A program made the translations under genes and the position numbers. From Paenibacillus ottowii (GTDB lineage: Bacteria; Bacillota; Bacilli; Paenibacillales; Paenibacillaceae), in the NCBI RefSeq assembly GCF_006874425.1, contig NZ_VIJZ01000010.1:1-64000 (forward strand): DNA of 64,000 nt. Direction: 5' to 3'. Shown here in pieces: positions 35,295 to 43,236 of the stretch (positions within the stretch are counted from its first letter, which is position 1; the number at the start of each line of letters is the position of its first letter). The notes under the pieces are model-generated. The model searched no databases and was not told the DNA's origin. It was given only the letters and a program-made list of their open reading frames with translations.

Positions 35295-37901
35295 ATGATA
35301 ACAGAGCAACAACTACTTGATTTTATGCGCGAGACCGCATACAAGCCTATGACATACCAGGAGTTGGAACAGCATTTTGACATTAAGGATGCAGAAGAGT
35401 TTCGCGAATTCCTTAAGCTCTTGAACGCATTGGAGGAAGACGGGAAAATTCTGCTGACCCGCACAAACCGTTATGGTGTTCCAGAACGGATGGATTTGCA
35501 GCGCGGGCGTTTGCAGGCTCATGCCAAGGGCTTTGCCTTTTTGATTCCAGAGGACCGGGAGCACCCGGATGTATACATTCATGCCAACGACTTAAAGAGT
35601 GCAATGAATGGAGATACGGTACTGGTAAGAGTGACATCAAAGGGACCTGCGGGTGGCCGTTTAGAAGGCGAAGTTGTGCGGATCGTGAAGCGCGCAGTGC
35701 TTCAGGTCGTCGGTGTGTTTCAGAGCCACGAAGCATACGGTTTTGTTTTGCCCGATGATAAACGTATTAACCGGGACATTTTTATTCCTAAGGACAGCTT
35801 CAATGGAGCCGTAAACGGGCAAAAAGTCGTTGTGCGCATTGTGAGCTATCCAGAAGGACGGGCAGCGGCGGAAGGTGAAGTGCTGGAGGTGCTGGGCCAT
35901 AAGGATGATCCGGGCGTTGACATCTTGTCCGTTATTCGCAAGCATCAGCTCCCGGAAGCTTTTCCGGATGAAGTGATGGCAGAAGCGGATCAGGCTCCTG
36001 ATGCGATTACGGAAGAAGAGATTATACGTCAGGGACGCCGTGATTTGCGCGATAAAATCATTGTTACCATTGACGGTGAGGATGCCAAAGACCTCGATGA
36101 TGCGGTTAATGTAGAGCGCTTGCCGAACGGGAACTACCGTCTGGGCGTTCATATTGCCGATGTAGGGTATTATGTGCGTGAGAACTCCAAGCTGGATCAG
36201 GAGGCATATAACCGCGGCTGTAGTGTGTATCTGGTTGATCGTGTCATTCCGATGCTTCCTCATCGACTTTCAAACGGAATTTGTTCATTGAATCCTCAGG
36301 TGGATCGACTGACTTTATCCTGTGAGATGGAATTCAATGAGCATATGAAGGTCGTAAAACATGATATTTTCACCAGTGTGATTAAAACGAAGGAACGGAT
36401 GACCTATACTAACGTTCGCAAAATCCTCGAAGAGGAAGATGCAGAGCTGATGGAACGGTACAAGGACCTGGTTGATGTGTTTCACACAATGAAGGAACTA
36501 GCATTGAAGCTGCGTGCAAATCGGATACGCCGGGGTGCGGTTGATTTTGACTTTGATGAGGCCAAAGTGATTGTAGATGATGAAGGTAAAGCTGTCGATA
36601 TTGTGAAAAGGGATCGTACAATAGCCGAACAAATTATCGAAGAGTTTATGCTCGCGGCCAATGAAACGGTAGCCGAACATTTTCACTGGCTCAAGGTACC
36701 GTTCTTGTACCGGATTCATGAGGACCCTGATCCAGAGAAGCTGCAAAACTTTATGGCTTTCGCAGCTAATTTTGGTCATCATATCAAAGGTCGAGGAAAT
36801 TCCATTCATCCGCGTGCACTGCAAACATTGCTGGAAGACATTCAGGGCACGAAGGAGCAGACGGTGCTTAGCACGATGATGCTGCGTTCGATGAAGCAGG
36901 CTAAGTATGATGCGGAGTCTACAGGACATTTTGGACTGGCTGCGGAGTATTACTCCCATTTTACATCGCCGATTCGTCGTTACCCAGATTTGGTGATTCA
37001 CCGTGTCATTCGTGAGGTATTGGAGAATGGTGGGGCTTTAACAGCCGAGAGACAGGAATATTTGACTGCACGTATGCCTGATATCGCACAGCAGTCTTCC
37101 GAGCGCGAACGTGTGGCTGTGGACGCAGAACGTGATACAGAGCAGATGAAAAAGGCTGAATATATGCTAGATAAGGTCGGCGAGGAATTCGAAGGAATTA
37201 TCAGCAGTGTAACCAGCTTTGGGATGTTCATTGAGCTGGACAACACAGTCGAAGGGCTGACACGTCTGAGTGCGCTTACGGACGACTTTTACCATTTTGA
37301 TGAGCAGCAAATGGCCTTGATCGGCGAACGCACCTCCAAGGTATTCCGCATTGGGGATGAGGTCAAGGTTCGTGTCGGGCGCGTAAATATGGATGACTAC
37401 ACGATTGACTTTGAACTCGTCGATATGAAGCAGCGGCAACGCCGTGAACGAACGGGTGGCTCTGGACAACGTGGAGATTTTGCACGTGGCGAGGGCCGTG
37501 GTAAAGGCAGAGGACGAGAAGGACATGACCGCAAGGGCGGTAAGGAGAAGGCTGGTAGAGAGCGTAAAGGCGGTCGTGAGGCGGCTGGGAAGCCCAAAGA
37601 GGGCGGCAACGGAGGTATCAGCATCGCAGGTCGCACAGGTCGTGGTGATGGAAACGGAGTTGGAACAGGCTCAACAGGCAGCTTCGGCTTTGGTAGTGGC
37701 AAGGGCGGGTACAATTCGCCAGTAACGGGCACAAGCAAGCGACGGAAAAAGACGTCTGCCAGCGGAATCTTCATTGGAGATGCAGCTACCCCAGGTAGTG
37801 ACGCTAGATCAGGCGGTGAAGGTCCACGTCGTAAGCGGAAGAAAAAGGGCGGTAACGGTGGGAATAGCACCGCTGCGTTTGTACGGAAAAAGAAGAAGTA
37901 G
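35295..37901 (+). CDS. rnr: Ribonuclease R with a long basic glycine-rich tail
   Basis: This 868-residue 3'-5' exoribonuclease works on structured RNA and with tmRNA in trans-translation quality control. It has an N-terminal winged helix, cold-shock domains, and the RNB catalytic domain with DGEDAKDLDDAV holding the active-site Asp cluster near residue 265. An S1 domain (GEEFEGIISSVTSFGMFIEL) lies around 635-715. From about 720 to the end there is a 145-residue tail rich in Gly, Lys and Arg, much longer than in B. subtilis, which probably binds RNA. ATG at 35295 was chosen. The upstream GTG lies in the ribosome binding site. Confidence 0.95.
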   Translation: MITEQQLLDFMRETAYKPMTYQELEQHFDIKDAEEFREFLKLLNALEEDGKILLTRTNRYGVPERMDLQRGRLQAHAKGFAFLIPEDREHPDVYIHANDLKSAMNGDTVLVRVTSKGPAGGRLEGEVVRIVKRAVLQVVGVFQSHEAYGFVLPDDKRINRDIFIPKDSFNGAVNGQKVVVRIVSYPEGRAAAEGEVLEVLGHKDDPGVDILSVIRKHQLPEAFPDEVMAEADQAPDAITEEEIIRQGRRDLRDKIIVTIDGEDAKDLDDAVNVERLPNGNYRLGVHIADVGYYVRENSKLDQEAYNRGCSVYLVDRVIPMLPHRLSNGICSLNPQVDRLTLSCEMEFNEHMKVVKHDIFTSVIKTKERMTYTNVRKILEEEDAELMERYKDLVDVFHTMKELALKLRANRIRRGAVDFDFDEAKVIVDDEGKAVDIVKRDRTIAEQIIEEFMLAANETVAEHFHWLKVPFLYRIHEDPDPEKLQNFMAFAANFGHHIKGRGNSIHPRALQTLLEDIQGTKEQTVLSTMMLRSMKQAKYDAESTGHFGLAAEYYSHFTSPIRRYPDLVIHRVIREVLENGGALTAERQEYLTARMPDIAQQSSERERVAVDAERDTEQMKKAEYMLDKVGEEFEGIISSVTSFGMFIELDNTVEGLTRLSALTDDFYHFDEQQMALIGERTSKVFRIGDEVKVRVGRVNMDDYTIDFELVDMKQRQRRERTGGSGQRGDFARGEGRGKGRGREGHDRKGGKEKAGRERKGGREAAGKPKEGGNGGISIAGRTGRGDGNGVGTGSTGSFGFGSGKGGYNSPVTGTSKRRKKTSASGIFIGDAATPGSDARSGGEGPRRKRKKKGGNGGNSTAAFVRKKKK

Positions 37902-38066
37902 GCTGAAACAACTTACTTTTTAGGAGACTAGAGCTTCTCAAGAGCAGTATATCATGCTAAATGGAGGCTTAGGTATTGAGCGGTTTCTGTCTGTAGTAAT
38001 GGATAGAAGCCGCTTGATTTTAGTGTGCTATTGGGGTAATTAGAAATGTAGTAGCCTTGACCTTTC

Positions 38067-38096
38067 TTGCTTTTACCATCTGAAATTTGTTACAAT
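38067..38096 (+). promoter_or_regulatory. Candidate promoter of smpB
   Basis: TTGCTT (38067-38072), an 18-base spacer and TACAAT (38091-38096) lie 70 bases before smpB. Confidence 0.5.
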
Positions 38097-38166
38097 ATAT
38101 TTCTAGGGCAGCTCTTTGTAGCTGGATTTCTAGATTGAATTAAGTTATGTATAAGGAGTGGTATTC

Positions 38167-38646
38167 ATGGGTAAGAAGGCAGACGGGAAAGTGCTCGCCC
38201 AGAACAAAAAAGCTTCCCATGACTATTTTATTGAGGACACCTACGAGGCGGGCATGGTGTTAACGGGAACGGAGATTAAGTCTCTGAGAAATGGTCGCTC
38301 TAATATAAGCGATGCTTTTGCTACGATCCGTAATGGCGAAATTCATATTCACAATATGCATATCAGCCCTTTTGAACAAGGTAATCGTAATAATCCGACC
38401 GATCCGACGCGTACGCGTAAGCTGCTGCTGCACAAGGAGCAGATTCGTAAGCTTATTGGTCTGTCCAAACAGGAAGGCTACACCATCGTGCCGCTCAAGA
38501 TTTATGTTCGCAACGGCTATGCCAAACTGTTGCTTGGACTGGGTAGAGGTAAAAAGCAGTATGATAAGCGAGAAACAGCTGCCAAACGTGATGCCCAGCG
38601 TGATATCCAGCGTGCTCTACGCGAGAAGCAAAAAATTGCAAGATAA
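38167..38646 (+). CDS. smpB: SsrA-binding protein
   Basis: This 159-residue protein binds tmRNA and brings it to stalled ribosomes. Family patterns are KKASHDYFIEDTYEAGMVLTGTEIKSLR at the N-terminus, LLLHKEQI and the basic C-terminal tail KKQYDKRETAAKRDAQRDIQR. ATG at 38167 lies 7 bases after AAGGAGTGG. It is followed by its RNA partner gene. Confidence 0.97.
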   Translation: MGKKADGKVLAQNKKASHDYFIEDTYEAGMVLTGTEIKSLRNGRSNISDAFATIRNGEIHIHNMHISPFEQGNRNNPTDPTRTRKLLLHKEQIRKLIGLSKQEGYTIVPLKIYVRNGYAKLLLGLGRGKKQYDKRETAAKRDAQRDIQRALREKQKIAR

Positions 38647-38740
38647 GCTGTCTGCTGATTAGGATGGTACAAATTACGTGGATAAGTTACTTCTTCCTGT
38701 AATGGTGCTATTTTATCGAGCCTTAATGGCTTTTAATCCG

Positions 38741-38769
38741 TTTCGTTATGACATGTAATATGTTATACT
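38741..38769 (+). promoter_or_regulatory. Candidate promoter of ssrA
   Basis: TTTCGT (38741-38746), a 17-base spacer and TATACT (38764-38769) would start a precursor about 127 bases before the mature 5' end. A TATAAT at 38895-38900 is too close to the mature end to be the obvious promoter. Confidence 0.4.
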
Positions 38770-38902
38770 AACGAAGTAGTAAGTTTTCAATGCTTCTTGA
38801 ATTTAACTTGATTCGAGTATTGAATCTTAGGATTCAGCTTTTGATATTATGCACTTATGCTCCGGTATTTCCGGATTTATCCGTGGAGCCCTTTTATAAT
38901 AA

Positions 38903-39264
38903 GGGGGCGTTTATGGATTCGACGGGGATAGTTCGAGCATGGGTAGCGGGTAGTGGGGACGCGTCCACTTCATCAACGCTAAAGCCTATTAAACGGCAAA
39001 CAACAAAACAACTACGCTTTCGCAGCTTAATAACCTGTGAGCGTGCTCCTCTCCTGCATCGCCCATGTGCCGGATGTAGGGGCTAACCTATAGTGGGATA
39101 CGCTGTCACATCTCCGCCTGGGGTGTGCTGAAGAAGACAATCAGGCTGACCCAACGTATAGCCGGTTACGGGGCGATACTCGGGTGACATCAAAACTGTG
39201 ACTACACCCGTAGAAGCTTATGTGTCGTTATCTTCGGACAGGGGTTCGACTCCCCTCGCCTCCA
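38903..39264 (+). ncRNA. ssrA: Transfer-messenger RNA (tmRNA)
   Basis: The 5' end GGGGGCG (38903-38909) pairs with CGCCTCC (39257-39263), the discriminator A is at 39264, and CCA is not encoded. The tRNA-like part shows GGATTCGACGGG at the 5' side and the T arm AGGGGTTCGACTCCCCT at the 3' side. The tag frame starts at GGC 38995 and reads GKQQNNYAFAA followed by two stops (39028-39033). The last 37 bases of the gene overlap, on the other strand, the C-terminal frame of a decayed serine recombinase, so this gene has been an integration site. Confidence 0.97.
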
Positions 39265-39690
39265 TCTATCAAATCCACAACTTGTAGCTTAAAGATGACT
39301 TCTACATGTTCCTTGTAGACGATCACCTTTTCTACATAGCTGCCGATGAACTTCTTGATCTCAGGAAGATTCCGGCTGGTGATGTGGTCCTGAAAGCCAG
39401 AAAGCAGTTGTCGCAGAGCATCCTCTGTGATGGCTGCTTTTTCTTTTACCTGCTGAGCCTCAAGCAGTTTCGTTTCTAGCTCAATCTTTTGCTGTTCCAG
39501 TGAGGACAACTTTCCAAGAATGGTAGGATTGTTCAGACCGCCAGCCACCGCATTTACAATGTTATCGATCTGGCGCTCTACACCTTCCAGACTCTTTGTT
39601 CAGGCGTTGTTGATCGGCTTTCACATGAGTTTCTTTGGGCTTTTAGTACTCATTAAGCTGTTTAGCCAGAACAGGGATATGGGATGTATG
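39228..39690 (-). pseudogene. Serine recombinase, C-terminal remnant abutting ssrA
   Basis: The minus strand encodes the coiled-coil and C-terminal part of a large serine recombinase: ERQIDNIVNAVAGGLNNP, then LSSLEQQKIELETKLLEAQ, then KFIGSYVEKVIVYKEHVEVIF, ending in DGGEGSRTPVRR inside the antisense of the tmRNA 3' end. Upstream, related sequence (IPVLAKQLNEY, then KPKETHVKADQQRLNK) is found in two other frames separated by a stop and a frameshift. The catalytic serine domain and zinc ribbon are absent. It is therefore a dead integrase fragment, and it marks the left edge of the accessory island. Confidence 0.85.
39401..39442. repeat. Copy A of a 42-bp repeat, inside the recombinase remnant
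   Basis: The segment from AAAGCAGTTGTCGCAGAG to GGCTGCTTTTT lies inside the recombinase frame, where the minus strand reads KAAITEDALRQLL. Two diverged copies appear at 47803-47846 and 58921-58962 as hairpin-plus-T-run structures. Confidence 0.7.
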
Positions 39691-40067
39691 AGATGTAAAA
39701 GGAAGGAAACAGCCTGAAATCCATTTGTCCAGTCTGTCAGTCGCTCTTCCCAAAATTGAAGGATGTCTCCGGGTGTTGGGGGCATCTTTTTGATGAATTC
39801 TGGCCACAACTTGATGATGGTTCTAACCACACTACTTTGTGCAGAGTAAAGGTCTTTCCGTTGCCAGCCCCCGAATGTCCAACCGAGTATTTGCTTTAAA
39901 AGAGGTGGGGTGATTACATCAGGATCGCACAGAAGACGCCTCCATTCTTTCAAAGGATATACAGGGTATCTGGCAAAAGGAAAGCGAGATAGATGCGTGT
40001 CCATCTGCTCTTGAATGAGAGCAACAAGGGCGCGTTTTTCTTTTTCCGTGAAGGTTAACGTTGACAT
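39621..40067 (-). CDS. Hypothetical protein, probably truncated at its 3' end
   Basis: This 148-residue reading frame begins MSTLTFTEKEKRALVALIQEQ. No family is recognised. The first 115 or so residues look like a genuine helical, Trp-rich cytoplasmic protein (LLKQILGWTFGGWQRKDLYSAQSS and EFIKKMPPTPGDILQFWEERL). The last 30 residues overlap, in another frame, the recombinase remnant and look non-native, so the original C-terminus was probably lost. The ribosome site AAATGGAGCG lies just before the ATG. A conserved palindrome lies 28 bases upstream, possibly in its leader. Confidence 0.55.
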   Translation of the reverse strand: MSTLTFTEKEKRALVALIQEQMDTHLSRFPFARYPVYPLKEWRRLLCDPDVITPPLLKQILGWTFGGWQRKDLYSAQSSVVRTIIKLWPEFIKKMPPTPGDILQFWEERLTDWTNGFQAVSFLLHLIHPISLFWLNSLMSTKSPKKLM

Positions 40068-40094
40068 GGTATCGCTCCATTTCTAAATGGGAAT

Positions 40095-40146
40095 AGCGAT
40101 GGTACTGACTTTGGCGTAGTATGACGCATTCGTGGGTACTATTGCT
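40095..40146. repeat. Conserved palindromic element, copy 1
   Basis: Arms AGCGATGGTAC (40095-40105) and GTACTATTGCT (40136-40146) form an 11-bp stem with two G-U pairs. The 30-base loop contains TTGGCGTAGTATGACGCATT. The same loop, on a stem with compensating base changes, occurs at 41301-41360. Confidence 0.75.
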
Positions 40147-40299
40147 TTGTGGTGAGATTATACCGTGGAACCTGGAAGATAATTATTAAAAATATAGTAC
40201 AAAAGTGCTTATTATGAAATTTATTATTAAAATTTTTAATTTAAATATTAAATTTATTCCTTATTGTACCGATAAAGTATATTGAAAGGAGGTGTGAGT

Positions 40300-40545
40300 A
40301 TGAATTCTACTGTTAATTCTGTATTACATAAGGCATTCCCAAATGACGGAAATGTTGTGGGCCGCTCCACTGCAACCGGTGCAGCAAGAGGAGCTGTAAC
40401 TGGAGGTATTGCTGGCGCAGCCGCTGGTGGTGTAGGAGCTGTCCCTGGAGCCATTTTAGGAGGAACAATTGGTGCCGCTGGTGGAGCAATAACGGGTGGT
40501 ATACGTTATGGTATCGGTGTGGCTATTTGGGGTAAAGGTAACTAA
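40300..40545 (+). CDS. Small glycine-zipper peptide, possible bacteriocin
   Basis: This is an 81-residue peptide with a perfect AAAGGAGGTG site. A polar N-terminus of about 30 residues precedes a 45-residue Gly/Ala-rich hydrophobic region with many GxxxG spacings (GAARGAVTGGIAGAAAGG and GGTIGAAGGAITGG). It ends in IRYGIGVAIWGKGN. Such glycine zippers insert in membranes and occur in class II bacteriocins and some membrane toxins. No double-Gly leader cleavage site can be placed with confidence and no exporter gene is nearby. A strong terminator follows, and a two-helix membrane peptide lies two genes downstream. The function is inference only. Confidence 0.7.
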   Translation: MNSTVNSVLHKAFPNDGNVVGRSTATGAARGAVTGGIAGAAAGGVGAVPGAILGGTIGAAGGAITGGIRYGIGVAIWGKGN

Positions 40546-40556
40546 TTAAAGATGAA

Positions 40557-40599
40557 TCAAAAAACCAATACTGGCTTACTTGAGTATTGGTTTTTTGAT
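40557..40599 (+). terminator. Terminator after the glycine-zipper gene
   Basis: TCAAAAAACCAATACT and AGTATTGGTTTTTTGA form a 16-bp perfect stem that contains its own A and T tracts, so it may also work on the opposite strand. Confidence 0.9.
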
Positions 40600-40628
40600 T
40601 TACAGTATAGAAAGGCGGGTGGACGAAT

Positions 40629-41054
40629 ATGAATATAGAATCTATTACAGTCTGTGAAGATACGACCTCAGATTTTAAACCAATTAATATAACGAATACT
40701 TTTTACCCTGAGCAGAGCGGGTCCGTTCAGGTATTAGTTCAGCTATCCGAAATTCATACGACAACAGATGTAAATTTCCATTGGTATATTTCTGATGAGC
40801 CAGAGGTTCCTCTTGCTACTTATACATTCACCTTAGAGAGAAAAAGTAAAAAGACTAGATATGCAGTGGGGGCGTTGGATTTAAGAGCACTACTACAATT
40901 AAAAGAATTTAACATCTTTCAAAAATGGTTTACTATTATTGAGGTAGAAGATAGTAAACGTCGGGTGGATTTTTTCCTGAAAAAAATGGGTTATGGCCCT
41001 AGTACTCTAAGTAACAATTTTGTCAACGTACCTAGAATTAATCTGAAAGGGTGA
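40629..41054 (+). CDS. Hypothetical protein
   Basis: This 141-residue protein has no recognised family. It is predicted to be soluble and mostly beta-strand, with alternating hydrophobic stretches such as GSVQVLVQLSEIH and DVNFHWYISDEPEV, and has no signal peptide. AAAGGCGGG lies 7 bases before the ATG. The base composition is AT-rich relative to the housekeeping genes, as for its neighbours, which suggests transfer. It lies 9 bases before the small membrane-peptide gene, so the two are probably cotranscribed. Confidence 0.65.
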   Translation: MNIESITVCEDTTSDFKPINITNTFYPEQSGSVQVLVQLSEIHTTTDVNFHWYISDEPEVPLATYTFTLERKSKKTRYAVGALDLRALLQLKEFNIFQKWFTIIEVEDSKRRVDFFLKKMGYGPSTLSNNFVNVPRINLKG

Positions 41055-41063
41055 AGAGGACTA

Positions 41064-41258
41064 GTGTCTATTTTATTGCCAGTAATCTATATAATAATTG
41101 ATTTAATTATAGGATATTTGTTTGCGACAGTGTTTATCTGGGTTTCCAATAAAGTGAATAAGAAGGGGAAAATGAGCAGCTCCTTTAAAATGAAAGCAAC
41201 TATTGCTATCGTTTGGACTATTCTGGGTGTGTTGCTAAAGATAATTTATAAAAATTAA
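41064..41258 (+). CDS. Small two-helix membrane protein
   Basis: This 64-residue protein has a GTG start and an AAGAGGA site. Two hydrophobic segments (about 3-27 and 43-61) flank a short basic loop (NKVNKKGKMSSSFK). Its size and topology resemble immunity peptides of class II bacteriocins, and a glycine-zipper peptide is encoded two genes upstream. That link is speculative. Confidence 0.6.
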   Translation: MSILLPVIYIIIDLIIGYLFATVFIWVSNKVNKKGKMSSSFKMKATIAIVWTILGVLLKIIYKN

Positions 41259-41300
41259 ATACTCGCCGACTTTCAATAATGTGGAGTTTTTTTGGTTGGA

Positions 41301-41360
41301 AAAAAGCGACAGTACCGGCTCTGGCATAGAATGACACATTCGTCGATACTGTCGCTTTTT
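41301..41360. repeat. Conserved palindromic element, copy 2, also a bidirectional terminator
   Basis: AAAAAGCGACAGTA (41301-41314) and TACTGTCGCTTTTT (41347-41360) form a perfect 14-bp stem. The loop CTGGCATAGAATGACACATT matches copy 1 at 40095-40146. Flanking A and T tracts make it a likely terminator for the plus-strand small protein gene and for the minus-strand gene ending at 41378. Confidence 0.8.
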
Positions 41361-41377
41361 GATTGAAAAAAATTCAT

Positions 41378-41858
41378 TTACAGGGAGAAGGAATCATCTT
41401 CTTTTGCACTCTGTATGAACAGAATGCGTTGCTCCGGTGTGAGGAACGGGTCTTCTAGCGCGATGTAACAAGGATCGGCTAATTCATTCACCCAACGTAA
41501 GGCATCTGCAATTTCACCGCCATGAAATACAGGGTTATCTGACAGTGCCTCATCCTCTTTTAAAATATCTACAACTCCAGTATCCTGGTCTATCGTTACA
41601 AACAGATTCGTACTGTCCACGTATCTGTTTGTCCCACTCTGATCGGTTGTCTTGATGATCACACGCACAAAAAAGGCCTGTTCGGGATGGAGCACTTCAT
41701 GCTCTTCCAAACAGGCGGGTAGGAACTGTTTTTGATTGTGAATGAATGATCTAAGTGACACTGCCATGATCCAGGTATTTCCGTACGATTCTGGATCATT
41801 GATAATATCCCCGTTGTATTCAATGACCTCTTTAGCTTGTTCAGTATGTTTTCCTCAT
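41378..41858 (-). pseudogene. Hypothetical protein with a probable one-base frameshift near its start
   Basis: The frame from 41767 down to 41378 encodes 129 residues beginning MAVSLRSFIHNQKQ. In the same frame upstream the sequence is clearly protein-like (HTEQAKEVIEYNGDII, then NDPESYGNTWI) but lacks a start. An ATG at 41858, six bases after the stop of the preceding gene, reads MRK and then needs removal of one A from the A4 run (plus-strand T run 41849-41852) to enter that frame, giving about 160 residues. It is either a real frameshift mutation, programmed slippage or a sequencing error. The family is not recognised. It ends at the copy 2 palindrome. Confidence 0.6.
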
Positions 41859-41864
41859 TTGCCT

Positions 41865-42371
41865 TTAAACTTCTGCTTGTTCTTTTAGCCATTGCTCGGC
41901 CTCCTTGTGATGAATTCCGACTTGTGTAAACAGAGTGATGATGTAGTCATTGGTGTTCATGACGGCGATTTTGTAGATTTGGGTATTGCCGAGGTCGTAC
42001 AACTCGACGTATTCAGGGCAACTACCGAAAAGCCCGTCGTCTTCTCGTCTAAAACCTATGAGGCTAAGATCGTGTAGGTTATCCCCTGCTTCTAGTATGA
42101 AGATAGGGCCGGAAGGCTGGAGGGAGAAATACGGATCGTCTTTGTTATGGAATGAGTCGCGAAGCCGAGTGAAGTATTCTTGGATGTGTTTTAAAAAAGA
42201 GGGGGAAAGCGAAGAGTATTGCAGTGAGTCGATGTCTTGCTGGGTCTGTATGATGCGCACAACGTAACCTCCTAAAAGAAAATAAGGCTTCACTGATAAC
42301 AGGAGCCTTTCAAAGTAATAATATCTATTTTCATTTAAGGCCAAGACGGTTTTAGTTGATCCATAGTACAT
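41865..42371 (-). CDS. Hypothetical protein
   Basis: This is about a 168-residue protein whose start was set at the ATG preceded by AAGGGG at a 9-base distance. Three other in-frame ATG codons lie up to 42 bases upstream. It has no recognised family, no signal peptide and no membrane segment. It contains beta-rich segments such as GPIFILEAGDNLHDLSLIGF and IYKIAVMNTNDYIITLF. It is cotranscribed with the frameshifted gene after it and divergent from the VgrG module. A small immunity-like pair is one possibility, without direct support. Confidence 0.6.
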   Translation of the reverse strand: MYYGSTKTVLALNENRYYYFERLLLSVKPYFLLGGYVVRIIQTQQDIDSLQYSSLSPSFLKHIQEYFTRLRDSFHNKDDPYFSLQPSGPIFILEAGDNLHDLSLIGFRREDDGLFGSCPEYVELYDLGNTQIYKIAVMNTNDYIITLFTQVGIHHKEAEQWLKEQAEV

Positions 42372-42561
42372 TCCTATCATCCCCTTCTCCATATTAATTT
42401 CAGAAATATACATTGAAAATAACGCATGCTATGGTTCTTTCTGTAAACAAAATCTCGATTCTGGCCGATACATACATAAGATGGGTTATTGTTAAATATG
42501 CCCTTTTGCTTTTATATTTTGAATTAATACTTATCTTTTTTACGAAGAAGGGACTAACCCT

Positions 42562-43236
42562 ATGAACTATATGGACGAGCACATTGTAAGTCTTAAAAAT
42601 AAGCTTAATTACGATGTTGCATCTAATAACGAAATTACGACCTTTTCTCAAACTGCTATATCCGATCAAGATCAATCCGTTTTCGGGGGAAATCAGGCGT
42701 TGCGGTTAGGTGATGAGCTCATTACGCTCGAATTGAGGGTTATTTTGGACGGACAAATGCAGGTAAGCGTGCCGAAATCTTTTAGTTTGATGCCACTGGA
42801 GCAGGCCAAATTTAAGTATCCTTCGGAGTATCGTCCAGAGGTTATTTACACCTCAGAGGATGGGACGGTGAATATCACTTTTAATCGGACAGAATCCACT
42901 TTGCAGGACGAGGAGCTTCCTGAGTTTGTGGAGCAAATGGCGGACACTTTGCGAGCTGTACAACCGATCCGTAACTGGTTGGGCACTCAAGTGATCGTAA
43001 ATCATTCCGGTCTGTCCATTGGTGTGATCCGTTTTGTTGCTGCAGGCGTGGATACAAATTTGTACAACGAAATCTTGCTGTTCACCCATGCAGGACAGGT
43101 GATGATGGGAACGTTTAACTGTATGGAATCGGACATGGAGGTATGGCTGCCTGTAGCGGAAAACACAGTACAATCGCTTCATGCAGTTTCTTTGCTTTTA
43201 CATCCTACGCTTGAGAGAGGAGCGGATTCGCTATGA
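42562..43236 (+). CDS. DcrB/DUF1795-like protein, first gene of the spike module
   Basis: This is a 224-residue soluble protein. The region from about 60 to 210 has the pattern of the PsbP/DcrB/DUF1795 fold: a start with VPKSFSLMPLEQAKFKYPSE, an amphipathic helix around LPEFVEQMADTLRA, and strands ending in MGTFNCMESDMEVWLPVAEN. In proteobacterial type VI systems, DUF1795 proteins (EagT6, EagR) are chaperones that load effectors onto VgrG or PAAR tips. The adjacent VgrG gene makes such a role attractive, but the family call was made by eye. It overlaps the VgrG gene by 4 bases. Confidence 0.65.
   Translation: MNYMDEHIVSLKNKLNYDVASNNEITTFSQTAISDQDQSVFGGNQALRLGDELITLELRVILDGQMQVSVPKSFSLMPLEQAKFKYPSEYRPEVIYTSEDGTVNITFNRTESTLQDEELPEFVEQMADTLRAVQPIRNWLGTQVIVNHSGLSIGVIRFVAAGVDTNLYNEILLFTHAGQVMMGTFNCMESDMEVWLPVAENTVQSLHAVSLLLHPTLERGADSL

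Noticed and set aside
38790..39086. Reading frame across the start of ssrA
   Set aside because: It overlaps the tmRNA gene, whose structure is clear. It is not a protein gene.
39938..39945. GCCTCCAT, matching the end of ssrA, as the second attachment site of the island
   Set aside because: Only eight bases match and it lies inside a coding frame close to ssrA. This is chance level.
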